Below are positions 8,663 to 17,492 of a stretch of 64,000 nt of DNA, piece by piece. The translations under genes and the position numbers were made by a program. This stretch comes from Ruficoccus amylovorans. GTDB lineage: Bacteria > Verrucomicrobiota > Verrucomicrobiia > Opitutales > Cerasicoccaceae. How positions within the stretch are numbered: position 1 is the first letter of the stretch; the number at the start of each line of letters is the position of its first letter. Where the stretch lies: NCBI RefSeq assembly GCF_014230085.1, contig NZ_JACHVB010000034.1, forward strand, positions 147,825 through 211,824. The letters are read 5' to 3'. The notes below the pieces were generated by a model. That model was not told where the DNA came from and searched no databases. It saw only the letters and a program-made list of their open reading frames with translations.

Positions 8663-9601
8663 TCATTTGTGTGGCGGATTGTGCGTAGAGGCCCGTTTGG
8701 GCGCGGGGAGGAAGTTGCGGCCGATGACCCCGGCGATGATGGCCGCGCCTCCGGCCAGGTGGTACCACTCCAGCTTTTCGCCCAGCACGAGCACCCCGGC
8801 CACGATGGTGATGAGGGTCGCGAGGTTGGCGAACATGCTGTTTTTCGAGGCTTCGAGGCGGGCCAGAGTGTAGTTGGAGAGGTAGGAGGTGACGAGCGAG
8901 GAGAGCACGCCCAGGTAGAGCACCGCCGCGACGAAGTGCCAGTCGGACAGCGGAGCGAAGTACACAGGCAAGCTGCCGGAGAGCGTGTGCCTGCCCAGTG
9001 CGACGGCGTTGAAGGCGATGAAGCCGACCCCAATCATGACGCAGGTCACGCTGAGCACGTCCATGCGCTGGCAGGCGCGGCGCGCGCCGACGCTGTACAG
9101 CGCGAAGGAGAGGGCCGAGAGCAGGATAAAAACGCCCCCCAGCAGGGCGTCGCCGCTGAGTTCGAGCCCTTTCATGGCAAAAATGAAAATCACCCCGGCC
9201 ACGGACAGGAGCGAAGCGGCCAGTTGCCAGCCCCCGGTGCGTTCTCCGAGGAAAATCGCGGCCAGGATCATGGTCAGGATCGGGATGGTGGCCTGGATGA
9301 TGCCCGCCTCGGAGGTGGAGGTGTGGACCAGCCCGAAGACCTGGAAGGCGAAAAACAGCACCGGGTAAAACAGCGCCAGCGGCAGGAGCGCGGGCAGGTC
9401 GCGCCGCCAGTCGATGCGCAGGCGCAGGTGCCCACTGAGCAGCGGGATCAGCACGGCCAGAAAGCTGAAGGTGAAGCGGTGCGCGAGGATGTCGAGCGGC
9501 TCAGCGCTGCGCAGGGCGATTTTGACGAACAAAAACGACAACCCGATAATCAGTGTGTAGCCCAGGGCGGCCAGGTAAGCTTTTTTCAGCTCGGCATTCA
9601 T
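8663..9601 (-). CDS. DMT-superfamily (EamA) transporter
   Basis: A 312-aa inner-membrane protein with about ten hydrophobic helices arranged as two EamA repeats. The repeats start near GYTLIIGLSFLFVK and near LLGGVFILLSALSFALYS. The family exports amino acids, drugs or other small metabolites; the substrate cannot be told from sequence. It lies 42 bp upstream of pyrR on the same strand and may be co-transcribed. The ATG at 9601 leads straight into the first helix after a short charged stretch (MNAELKKAY). Confidence 0.9.
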   Translation of the reverse strand: MNAELKKAYLAALGYTLIIGLSFLFVKIALRSAEPLDILAHRFTFSFLAVLIPLLSGHLRLRIDWRRDLPALLPLALFYPVLFFAFQVFGLVHTSTSEAGIIQATIPILTMILAAIFLGERTGGWQLAASLLSVAGVIFIFAMKGLELSGDALLGGVFILLSALSFALYSVGARRACQRMDVLSVTCVMIGVGFIAFNAVALGRHTLSGSLPVYFAPLSDWHFVAAVLYLGVLSSLVTSYLSNYTLARLEASKNSMFANLATLITIVAGVLVLGEKLEWYHLAGGAAIIAGVIGRNFLPAPKRASTHNPPHK

Positions 9602-9679
9602 CCCCGGACGTAAACGCCGGAAGGCCCGTGGCGCAACCGCGTTTGCGGGTTGGCTGGAAAAGTTCTCCTTTTCAGTAAC

Positions 9680-10681
9680 TCAGAGTTGGGGCGGAAGGAT
9701 CGGCGGTTTGTCCGTCTCGCGGACATAATCGCGACAGGCGGGGCTGCGTCGGACCTGGCGGCGGGTGTGGGCGACACTCAGGGCGCGGTCAAAGTAGGCC
9801 GTGCGCACGACGCCGATGAAGCTGTCCCCGGCGTAAACGGGGTAAATCCGGTCCTTCTGCGCCCGGAAAAGCGGCGCGTAAAACTCCAGCGGCCAGCCTG
9901 CCTGGAGGATTGGTGTTTGGCTGGTGAGCGGGAAAATTTCCTCCGGGCGGGCGGGCAGGGTGACATCCGAGATGGTCAGCCCGGCGTAGGATTCGGTGTT
10001 GCGGAGTTGGCGGAACTCGACCTCGCCCCCGATCAGGATAAAAGCGAAGAGGGCGACCGTGAGCGGGCTTTGCAGGTAAAAGGCCGCCGCCGCGATGGCG
10101 ATCACGCCGAGGACCTTGCCTGTGTGTACGGCCAGGCGCGTGGCCGTCAGGTAGTCGAACTTCAGGACCAGCAGCGCGCGCAGGATGCGCCCGCCGTCCA
10201 TGGGGAAAATCGGGAGCAGGTTAAAAATCCCCATAGCGAGGTTCCAGATCATGAGCATGGTCAGGAATTCGCGTGGGTGCAGGCTGAAGGGGTTATAAAA
10301 GAGATAGCCGCCGGAAGACCCCAACACCGCGAAGAGCACCCCGGCGATGAGGAAGTTCATCAGCGGCCCGGCCAGGGTGATGACCAGTTCGCGCCCCGGC
10401 TCGCGCGGGATGTGGCTGAACTGCGCCATCCCGCCGATGGGCAGGAGCAGGATGCGGGGGATTTTTACCCCGTAGCGCCGGGCGGCAAAGCAGTGCCCGT
10501 ACTCATGCAGGAGCACGGAGGCGAAAATAAAGAGCGTGTAAACCATGCCCCCGGCCACACCCGGCCAGCCCGCCGCGTCGTAGCCCCACATGCCGACCAG
10601 TATCAGCAGCAGCAGGAAGCTGGCGTGGACCTCCACCCGGATGCCGAAGAGGCGAAACAACTTGATTGACCACTTGCGCAT
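9680..10681 (-). CDS. M50/site-2-protease-family metalloprotease
   Basis: A 333-aa membrane-embedded zinc protease of the S2P family. The HEYGH zinc motif (HExxH type) lies near residue 59. The downstream NLLPIFPMDGGR motif near 155 supplies the third ligand. About six membrane segments are followed by a soluble C-terminal domain of roughly 120 residues that does not contain obvious CBS repeats. Members of this type cleave membrane-spanning regulators or signal peptides; the substrate here is unknown. The gene is divergent from the NtrC-like regulator at 10743 (61-bp gap), which suggests a shared control region. Confidence 0.9.
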   Translation of the reverse strand: MRKWSIKLFRLFGIRVEVHASFLLLLILVGMWGYDAAGWPGVAGGMVYTLFIFASVLLHEYGHCFAARRYGVKIPRILLLPIGGMAQFSHIPREPGRELVITLAGPLMNFLIAGVLFAVLGSSGGYLFYNPFSLHPREFLTMLMIWNLAMGIFNLLPIFPMDGGRILRALLVLKFDYLTATRLAVHTGKVLGVIAIAAAAFYLQSPLTVALFAFILIGGEVEFRQLRNTESYAGLTISDVTLPARPEEIFPLTSQTPILQAGWPLEFYAPLFRAQKDRIYPVYAGDSFIGVVRTAYFDRALSVAHTRRQVRRSPACRDYVRETDKPPILPPQL

Positions 10682-10742
10682 GTCCGCTAGAGCATGAATG
10701 TCCTTCCCTCGGCATTACCGGGGTGCTATTAACTAATATTTC

Positions 10743-12398
10743 ATGAGCACGAAAAGTCCAGTCGTTCTGGTTATTGATGACGACTCCGAGATCCGCTACA
10801 CGCTGGAGCGGATTCTCTCGGCGCGCCAGTACCAGGTCGTCACCGCCGACAGTGGGGAGGAGGGCCTGAAGGTCGCCAAGGAGGCGAACCCGGTCGTCAT
10901 CCTGCTGGATAACCGCATGGGCGGCATGACCGGGATCGAGACCCTCCAGCACCTGCGCCACGCCTGCCCGAAGGCCATGGTCATCCTCATGACCGCCTTC
11001 GGCACAGCACAGACCGCCATCGAGGCGATGAAGTTCGGGGCCTTCGACTACATCATCAAGCCCTTCGATGTGAAAAAAATCCTCGGGTTGATCGAGAAAG
11101 CCGTCTCCGCCTACGAGGACTCCAATCAGGAAAAGGGCGGCGTCGCCCCCATCCTCAACAGCGAGGACTACAAGGAAGGTATCGTCGGCAGTTCGGAGCC
11201 GATGCAGGAGGTTTTGAAAATCATCGGCCAGGTCGCCGCCAGCGACGCCACGGTGATGATCACCGGCGAGAGCGGCACGGGTAAGGAGCTCGTGGCCCGC
11301 TGTATTTACCAGCACAGCCACCGCAACGGCAAAGCCTTCATCGCCGTCAACTGTGCGGCTATCCCCGAGAACCTGATCGAGAGCGAGCTTTTCGGGCACG
11401 AGAAGGGGTCTTTCACCGGGGCCACCGGTCAGCGCAAGGGCAAGTTCGAGTTGTGTGACGGGGGGACGATCTTTCTCGACGAGATCGGGGACATGTCACC
11501 CCCGACCCAGACAAAGATTCTCCGCGCCTTGCAGGAGGGGGAAATCCAGCGCGTGGGCGGGACCGAGACGATCAAGGTTGATGTCCGCCTCATCGCCGCC
11601 ACCAACAAGAACCTGGAAAGCATGGTGGCCGAGAACACTTTCCGCGAAGACCTCTACTACCGCCTGAACGTCTTCCGCATTCGCCTGCCCAGCCTGCGGG
11701 AGCGCCTGGAGGACATCCCGATGCTGGTCGAGTACATGCTTCAGAAGCTGGTCAAAAACCGCAAGACCCGCGTCAGCCGTGTCTCGACAGACGCGCTGGC
11801 CATTCTTCAGGCCTACAATTGGCCGGGTAACGTCCGCGAGCTGGAGAATGTCATGTTCCGCAGCGCCGTGCTGGCCCAGGGCGACACCATCCTGCGCAAG
11901 GACCTGCCCGCCGAGATCGTCACCGCTGTCGGTGGCAAGGTGAAGACTTCACACACCCCGCCGCCCATACCGGTGGCCGATCCTTCCGCCTCAACTGCCC
12001 AGGCGGGCGAGCCGGAAGCTGTCGCTGCCTCCGACGTGGAAACGTCTGAGACGCCAGAGGCTGAGACCGGCTCCGGAGTGCCGGGATCAGCCGTCGAGGA
12101 CGTCCCGCTCTTGGGCGGAGCTGCGGCTGATGCCTCTGGCGTGCCCGTTGGTTTGCCGGAAGATCGCTCGCTGGAGGTCGTTACCGCGCCCCGGATGACG
12201 CCGGACGAGGCTTTCGACCTGGCCTTTGCCACCGCGCTTGAGCGCGGCGAGACGAATGTGCTCGTCGAGGTGGAAAAGGAAATTATCCGCCGTGCGCTCG
12301 CCCATACCGGCGGTAACCAGGCCAAGGCGGCGACCATTCTCGGCATCACCCGCGCTACGCTCAAGAAACGTATGGACATGTACGACATCACCGCGTGA
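10743..12398 (+). CDS. Sigma-54-dependent response regulator (NtrC family)
   Basis: Three domains are visible. A receiver (about 1-120) carries acidic residues VIDDD, a phospho-acceptor Asp56 in LLDNRM and Lys106 in IKPFD. An AAA+ domain (about 145-390) has Walker A GESGTGKE at 175-182 and Walker [14 protein letters not shown] Fis-type HTH at the C-terminus ends in [18 protein letters not shown]. Between AAA+ and HTH there is an unusually long Ala/Pro/Glu/Ser-rich linker of about 90 residues. The sigma-54 contact loop reads GSFTGA (222-227), not the usual GAFTGA. No cognate kinase is adjacent; the nearest is at 13.8 kb. No Shine-Dalgarno sequence is seen before the ATG. Confidence 0.93.
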   Translation: MSTKSPVVLVIDDDSEIRYTLERILSARQYQVVTADSGEEGLKVAKEANPVVILLDNRMGGMTGIETLQHLRHACPKAMVILMTAFGTAQTAIEAMKFGAFDYIIKPFDVKKILGLIEKAVSAYEDSNQEKGGVAPILNSEDYKEGIVGSSEPMQEVLKIIGQVAASDATVMITGESGTGKELVARCIYQHSHRNGKAFIAVNCAAIPENLIESELFGHEKGSFTGATGQRKGKFELCDGGTIFLDEIGDMSPPTQTKILRALQEGEIQRVGGTETIKVDVRLIAATNKNLESMVAENTFREDLYYRLNVFRIRLPSLRERLEDIPMLVEYMLQKLVKNRKTRVSRVSTDALAILQAYNWPGNVRELENVMFRSAVLAQGDTILRKDLPAEIVTAVGGKVKTSHTPPPIPVADPSASTAQAGEPEAVAASDVETSETPEAETGSGVPGSAVEDVPLLGGAAADASGVPVGLPEDRSLEVVTAPRMTPDEAFDLAFATALERGETNVLVEVEKEIIRRALAHTGGNQAKAATILGITRATLKKRMDMYDITA

Positions 12399-12496
12399 CC
12401 TCACCTTGGGCCTTGCCCTCCCGTGTCCCGGATATTCTTCCTTTTCCGGCCATCCAGCCATTGAACCCATTAACCATTTTTTAGAAAGCTCATCCC

Positions 12497-13643
12497 ATGA
12501 CCATTGAACCCGAATTGCGTTCCCACATCGACGAAATCTCCAAGAGAGCCGGATACCTCTGGAGGTATCTTTGACGTCGCGGGCAAGCAGAAACGCATAG
12601 CCGAGCTGGAGGAGCAGATGGGCTCCCCCTCGTTCTGGGACAGCCAGGAAAATGCCCAGAAGGTCATCTCGGAGTCAAACCAGCTCAAGGGCACGATCAG
12701 TGGCATTGTTGACTACAAGGTCAAGGTCGATGACATGAAAGCCCTGGCCGAACTGGTCGAGGAAGCTGACGCCGAAGAGGGCGAGGAGTTTCAGGGTGAA
12801 CTGGCCAGTAGCGTCGAGACGCTGCTGGAGGAGTTGGACGAGATCGAGATCCAGTCCTTCCTCTCCGGACCGATGGACAAGAACAACGCCATCCTCAGCA
12901 TCCATGCCGGGGCCGGTGGCACCGAGTCATGCGACTGGGCGGACATGCTTTTGCGCCAGTACACGCGCTGGGCCGAGCGCCGGGGCTTCACTGTCGAAGT
13001 GCTCGATATCGGGCCGGGTGAAGAGGCCGGGATCAACAGCGCCTCCCTGCGTATCATTGGCCCCTACGCCTATGGCTATTGCAAGGCCGAGCGCGGCGTC
13101 CACCGCCTGGTGCGGATTAGCCCCTTCGACTCGAACAAACGCCGTCACACCTCGTTCAGCTCGGTGGACGTGATCGCCGAAATCGAGGACGACATCGACA
13201 TCGAAGTCCGCGACGAGGATCTGCGCATCGACACCTACCGCGCCAGCGGCAAGGGCGGCCAGCACGTCAACAAGACGGACTCGGCCGTGCGCATCACGCA
13301 CTTGCCGACGAACATCGTCGTGCAGTGCCAGAACGAGCGTTCGCAGCACAAAAATAAGGCCAGCGCGATGAAGCAGCTCAAGTCCCGCCTCTATGAATAT
13401 GAGCAGGACAAAAAGCGCTCCGAACTGGAGAAGTTTTACGGCGAGAAGGGCGAAATCGGCTGGGGCAATCAGATCCGCAGCTACGTCTTCCAGCCCTACC
13501 AGATGGTCAAGGACCTGCGCACCGGCGTCGAAACCGGTAACATCCAGGCCGTGCAGGACGGCGACCTCGACAACTTCATCCACGCCTGGCTGCGCGCCGG
13601 TTGCCCCACCTCCCGCAACAAGGAAATCAAGATCGAGGATTAA
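12497..13643 (+). CDS. prfB: Peptide chain release factor 2, programmed +1 frameshift
   Basis: RF2 terminates translation at UGA and UAA. Translation starts at the ATG at 12497 and reaches an in-frame UGA at 12572-12574 after 25 codons. The site reads TGGAGG-TAT-CTT-TGA-C: an internal Shine-Dalgarno-like element, then CUU and UGA, the classic RF2 autoregulatory site. A +1 slip at CUU continues in the second frame from 12573, giving 381 aa. Downstream motifs confirm RF2: the stop-codon-recognising SPF tripeptide ([13 protein letters not shown]) and the catalytic GGQ ([15 protein letters not shown]). Synthesis is therefore self-limiting when RF2 is abundant. Confidence 0.97.
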
Positions 13644-13786
13644 GTCACGCGGACAGCGTGAGATGATGAGAAAATAAGACTGAAAAACTTCGCTCTGTCT
13701 CTCCCGTTTCGAATCGGAGGGGAGCTGGTTGTCCCCATCCTCCGGAGGCATGGGCCTGCACTTGAGGTTTCGATGGTAGGGGCGAG

Positions 13787-14881
13787 TTATCCCCCTGCTA
13801 CTTCCTGCGCCGCAAAGTGCAGAGTGAACGTCGTGCCCACATTGACCTGGCTGCTGACCTCGATGTGACCGCCGAGCTCGCGCAGATGGCAAGCGATCAG
13901 ATAGAGGCCGATTCCTTTGCCATCCTTGTTGTTATGGAATTTCTCATGTAGCCTGAAGATGCGATCCTTTTGGGATTCGCTGTCGAAGCCGATTCCATTG
14001 TCCGTGTAGCGAATTTGCTTTTCTCCATCCACTAGCCGGGTCTCGATGGTGATTTGCGGGGCGCGGTCCGGATGGGCGTACTTGATCGAGTTCGTGATCA
14101 GGTTGAGGAAGATCCCCTCCAGATATGATTGCTTGAAAACCAAGGTGTCGAACGCTTTCAAGTCCAGCGTGATCCGGGCATGAGCGCCAGCGATCAGGTA
14201 GGAGAGGGGCTTTTGGACTTTTTCGACCGTTTTTTCAATCGAGAGGGTTTCGAGCTGCACGTCTGCGGCGTGGCCTTGCTCGATTTGATCGAGGTAGCGG
14301 TTCAGCATCTGCTCCAGCTCCTCTGCGGCCCCGCTGAGCATGTGGATGAATTCCTGCGTCTGCGGGTCGGTGATTTTGCTGTGGTCAAGAAGGCTGAAGA
14401 TCGAGATCAGGTTTGCCACCGGTGTGCGTAAATCATGCGAGGTGGCGTAGTTCATCTGCTTCAGGCGTTCGTTTGTGCGGGTCATTTCAGCCAGCATGGA
14501 GTTACGAGCTTCCTCGTGCTCTTTGTACAAGGTGATGTTTTTAGCGATCGCATAGACCAGGTTTTTCTCCTTTTGGGGGATGGAGTTCCAACACAGCCAG
14601 ACGGTTTCACCATCCTTGGTCAGGTAGCGGTTTTCATAGTTGATAAGGGGCTTGCCGGCGTACAGGTTGCGCCGATGGGTTTCGGTCAGGGTTTGGTCCT
14701 CGGGGTGGACGAAGGTGTTGATCGGCCGGGCGAAAAGCTCGGCTTCGGTATACTTCAGTAGCCGGCAAAGGGCTGGGCTGATTTTCTTAAAATACCCGTC
14801 AAAACCGGCAATACACAGCAGCTCAGGCAACGATTCAAAAAAGGGCTCAAGTGAATACTCGGAAGTATTTTGTATGCTCAT
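13787..14881 (-). CDS. PAS-domain sensor histidine kinase
   Basis: A 364-aa soluble-looking kinase. The PAS fold is about 15-115, with the PAC-like stretch ending YAIAKNITLYKEH. A coiled linker leads to the HisKA dimerisation helix with phospho-acceptor His149 in SHDLRTP. The HATPase domain has the N box (LITNSIKYAH), G1 (DNGIGF) and G2 (GKGIGLYL). No transmembrane segment is present, so it senses an internal signal or works with a membrane partner. No response regulator is adjacent. It has its own transcription unit, convergent with prfB. Confidence 0.92.
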   Translation of the reverse strand: MSIQNTSEYSLEPFFESLPELLCIAGFDGYFKKISPALCRLLKYTEAELFARPINTFVHPEDQTLTETHRRNLYAGKPLINYENRYLTKDGETVWLCWNSIPQKEKNLVYAIAKNITLYKEHEEARNSMLAEMTRTNERLKQMNYATSHDLRTPVANLISIFSLLDHSKITDPQTQEFIHMLSGAAEELEQMLNRYLDQIEQGHAADVQLETLSIEKTVEKVQKPLSYLIAGAHARITLDLKAFDTLVFKQSYLEGIFLNLITNSIKYAHPDRAPQITIETRLVDGEKQIRYTDNGIGFDSESQKDRIFRLHEKFHNNKDGKGIGLYLIACHLRELGGHIEVSSQVNVGTTFTLHFAAQEVAGG

Positions 14882-14973
14882 CGGTTTGATTCCTTCATGA
14901 TTAATCGGGCATAGCCTACAAGAATGCCATTCCGGGCAAAGATCAAGCGATCATGCGCTGGCCGCTTTGGGGA

Positions 14974-15047
14974 GGCAGCGGTAGGGCTGGGCGACTCATC
15001 GCCCGCGGAGGCTGCCAGGAAAAACGCATCCCCGGCTTGCCGTGGGG
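14974..15047 (+). other. Structured leader of the ATP-grasp-like gene
   Basis: A nested hairpin is visible: an outer stem GGCAGC (14974-14979) pairs with GCTGCC (15011-15016) and encloses GGGCGA/TCGCCC (14989-15004). A second, bulged C4/G4 hairpin follows at about 15030-15047. It lies 57-130 bp upstream of the 15104 start, where a regulatory 5' UTR would be. I do not recognise a named riboswitch class. Confidence 0.35.
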
Positions 15048-15103
15048 CGGAAAAGGTTTCCCCTTAGTCGTTTTACCACCTAAGGATGTAAGCCTTACTT
15101 GCC

Positions 15104-16513
15104 ATGCCCTCGCTCGACTATCAGACCATCAAGGCCTCGCTGGAGGCCCAGCCGCTATTTGAAGACAAGACCTGGCGCCTCTCGCCCGAGGCGTGGCCGC
15201 TCACGCCCGCGCAGGTGCGCGAGATCGAGCTGATCGGGGAGGCTTGCCGGGACTTTTACCTCGCGCTCGATACGCTCTACCGCCGCTCGTGGCAGGGTAA
15301 GAACCTCTTGCGCAACAAGGAACTCATCGCCCCGTGGGTGGCCGACTACCTCGACCGTGGCAAGCCCATGCGCGTGATCGAGCACGCCCGGCATGAGCAG
15401 TTCAAGGGGCTGATGCCGCAGGTGCTCCGGCCCGACTTGCTCCTGACCGATGACGGCTTTGCCCTGACCGAGATGGACTCGGTGCCGGGCGGTATCGGAC
15501 TAACCGATTTCTTGAACGAACTCTACGCGCAGGGGGACGACTCGGCTGTGATTGGCGGAGCCGCCGGGATGCGTCACGCTTTTTACAAAGCCCTGGCCGC
15601 GACCAAGCCCGAGGTCTCCAACCCGTTGATCGCGGTCGTGGTCAGCGACGAGGCCGACACCTACCGGCCCGAGTTCGAGTACCTCGCGGCACGGCTGCGT
15701 GAGGAGGGTAAGCGCGTTTACGTCTATCACCCGACGGACATTATGCCGCTGGGCCGGACGCTCTGCGTCAACGTGGAGGGAAACCCAGAGCCCATCGACA
15801 TCATTTACCGTTTCTTCGAGCTGTTTGATTTGGGGAATGTATCCACAGCCCAATACATCCTGGAAGCCGCCGAGAGCGGCGACGTCGTGGTGACGCCACC
15901 CATGAAGGCCTACCAGGAGGAAAAGCTCAACCTCGCCCTGCTGCACCACCATGTGCTGGATGATTTCTGGCGCGAGAACCTGCCCAAGCGTTCCTACAAA
16001 GTGCTGAAAAAGATCGTCCCGCACTCGTGGATCATGGACCCGGTCGAGCTTCCCCCCAACGCCGTGCTCGACGCCCCGCACGCGCAGGGTAAGCCCATCC
16101 GCCGCTGGGAGGAACTGGGCGAGGCCACGCAAAAAGAGCGCAACCTCATTATCAAGGCGAGCGGTTTCCACGAGCTGGCCTGGGGCGCGCGCAGTGTCGT
16201 GCTCGGCTCCGACGTGTCCAAGAGTGACTGGCAGGAGGGTATCGCCGAGGCCGTGGCTATGGCTGACTCCACCCTGCATGTGTTGCAGGATTACCACAAG
16301 CCCTGCCGTACACCGCATCCGGTTTACAACGAGGAGGGCAAGGCCACGCCCATGCAGGGGCGCCTTCGCCTGTGTCCGTTTTATATGATCGAGGATGAGA
16401 AAGCGTCGCTGAACGGGATACTCGCTACTTTCTGTCCGGCAGATAAAAAAATCATCCACGGGATGCGTGACGCGGCCATGTTGCCCTGCAAGGTGGCAGA
16501 AACGGCTTCGTAA
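15104..16513 (+). CDS. ATP-grasp-like protein of unknown function
   Basis: A 469-aa cytoplasmic protein that I cannot name. The segment EMDSVPGGIGLTDF near residue 125 resembles the E-x-D/N...PGG pattern of the glutathionylspermidine-synthase/circularly permuted ATP-grasp group. A second region (LIIKASGFHELAWGARSV, near 350) looks like a nucleotide-binding Lys and glycine-rich loop of that fold. No signal peptide or membrane segment is present. It is monocistronic, with a structured leader upstream and a strong terminator downstream. The ligase assignment is inference; the substrate is unknown. Confidence 0.7.
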   Translation: MPSLDYQTIKASLEAQPLFEDKTWRLSPEAWPLTPAQVREIELIGEACRDFYLALDTLYRRSWQGKNLLRNKELIAPWVADYLDRGKPMRVIEHARHEQFKGLMPQVLRPDLLLTDDGFALTEMDSVPGGIGLTDFLNELYAQGDDSAVIGGAAGMRHAFYKALAATKPEVSNPLIAVVVSDEADTYRPEFEYLAARLREEGKRVYVYHPTDIMPLGRTLCVNVEGNPEPIDIIYRFFELFDLGNVSTAQYILEAAESGDVVVTPPMKAYQEEKLNLALLHHHVLDDFWRENLPKRSYKVLKKIVPHSWIMDPVELPPNAVLDAPHAQGKPIRRWEELGEATQKERNLIIKASGFHELAWGARSVVLGSDVSKSDWQEGIAEAVAMADSTLHVLQDYHKPCRTPHPVYNEEGKATPMQGRLRLCPFYMIEDEKASLNGILATFCPADKKIIHGMRDAAMLPCKVAETAS

Positions 16514-16551
16514 AGCTGGTCGATTGCAACGGATTTGTAACAGCACTGTAA

Positions 16552-16585
16552 AGGCGCTCGGGCATTGGCCCCGGGCGCTTTTTTT
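16552..16585 (+). terminator. Rho-independent terminator
   Basis: The stem GCGCTCGGG/CCCGGGCGC (one T-G pair) with a 7-nt loop is followed by seven T's. It ends the ATP-grasp-like gene and separates it from the TonB block. Confidence 0.9.
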
Positions 16586-16698
16586 ATGCCCGCTTTTGTT
16601 ACGAAAACGGCCGCTCGTTACCGAACTTTAACATTAGAATCCTAGTCAGCGCGGGGATTTTTTGCTGATTAGGCAGCTTTCCTGAACCTTTTGTGTCT

Positions 16699-17463
16699 AT
16701 GAAGCTGAAGCCTTTGTTAATCACCACGCTCTGCCTGGCAGCGGCCCCGCTGTTCGCCCAGGACGAATCCCCTGTGAAGCAGGCGAAGAGCAAACTCGAT
16801 AAGTGGGTCGAGACCCAGCAACTCATCTCCGAGGAGAAAAATGAGTGGGCGGTCGAGAAGGGAATCCTGGAGGACACGCGCAAGCTGCTGCAGGACGAAC
16901 TCGAAATGCTTGATACTAAGATCGAGCAGCTTGAGTCCGACTCGACTGAGGGTGACAAGGAGCGCGACGGCCTCTTGCTGGAACGTGTCGAGTACATGCG
17001 TGCGCAGAACTTTCTGGAGGAGTCGGTTCGCGGCCTGGAGCAGAAGCTGCTCACGCTTACGCCGGAGTTTCCGGTGCCGCTGCGCAAGAGCCTAGACACC
17101 TTTGTCGTGCGTATCCCGACGGACCCGAAGAAGGCGAACGTCTCGCTCTCCGACCGTGTGCTGAACGTGGTCGGTATCCTCAGCCAGACCGAGCGCTTTA
17201 ACCGCGACGTGCATCTCTATGGCGAGACCGAGAAGATGGGCGAAGGCGAGCCGCGCCAGGTCTGGCGGGTGTACTGGGGCCTGGCGGGCGCCTACTACGT
17301 GGACGACCAGGGCAAGCTCGCCGGTATCGGCGCAGTCGGCGACGAGGGGTGGACCTTTACCCCCGCCAACGAGCTTGCGCCCCAGCTTGCGCTCCTGCGT
17401 GGGATCAAGGAAGGGACCGTGGACGCGATTACCTTCATCCCGCTTCCGGCCAGCATTCAGTAA
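16699..17463 (+). CDS. DUF3450 family periplasmic protein (TonB2-type cluster)
   Basis: A 254-aa exported protein. A signal peptide (MKLKPLLITTLCLAAAPLFA) is followed by a long coiled-coil (about 25-110) rich in Glu/Lys, then a globular part with YWGLAGAYYVDDQGKLAG. This is the DUF3450 arrangement, found as the first gene of the Vibrio TonB2 locus. An in-frame GTG lies 6 bp upstream of the ATG at 16699; I prefer the ATG because the signal peptide then starts cleanly. It is followed after 29 bp by the TtpC-like gene. It probably stabilises or tunes the TtpC/ExbB complex in the periplasm. Confidence 0.85.
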   Translation: MKLKPLLITTLCLAAAPLFAQDESPVKQAKSKLDKWVETQQLISEEKNEWAVEKGILEDTRKLLQDELEMLDTKIEQLESDSTEGDKERDGLLLERVEYMRAQNFLEESVRGLEQKLLTLTPEFPVPLRKSLDTFVVRIPTDPKKANVSLSDRVLNVVGILSQTERFNRDVHLYGETEKMGEGEPRQVWRVYWGLAGAYYVDDQGKLAGIGAVGDEGWTFTPANELAPQLALLRGIKEGTVDAITFIPLPASIQ

Positions 17464-17492
17464 ACATTTTCGCTTTAAACTTTCTTCCTGAT

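Noticed and set aside
8078..9613. A 511-aa open frame on the + strand
   Set aside because: It is antisense to pyrR and the EamA transporter gene and has only low-complexity Gly/Glu/Gln sequence.
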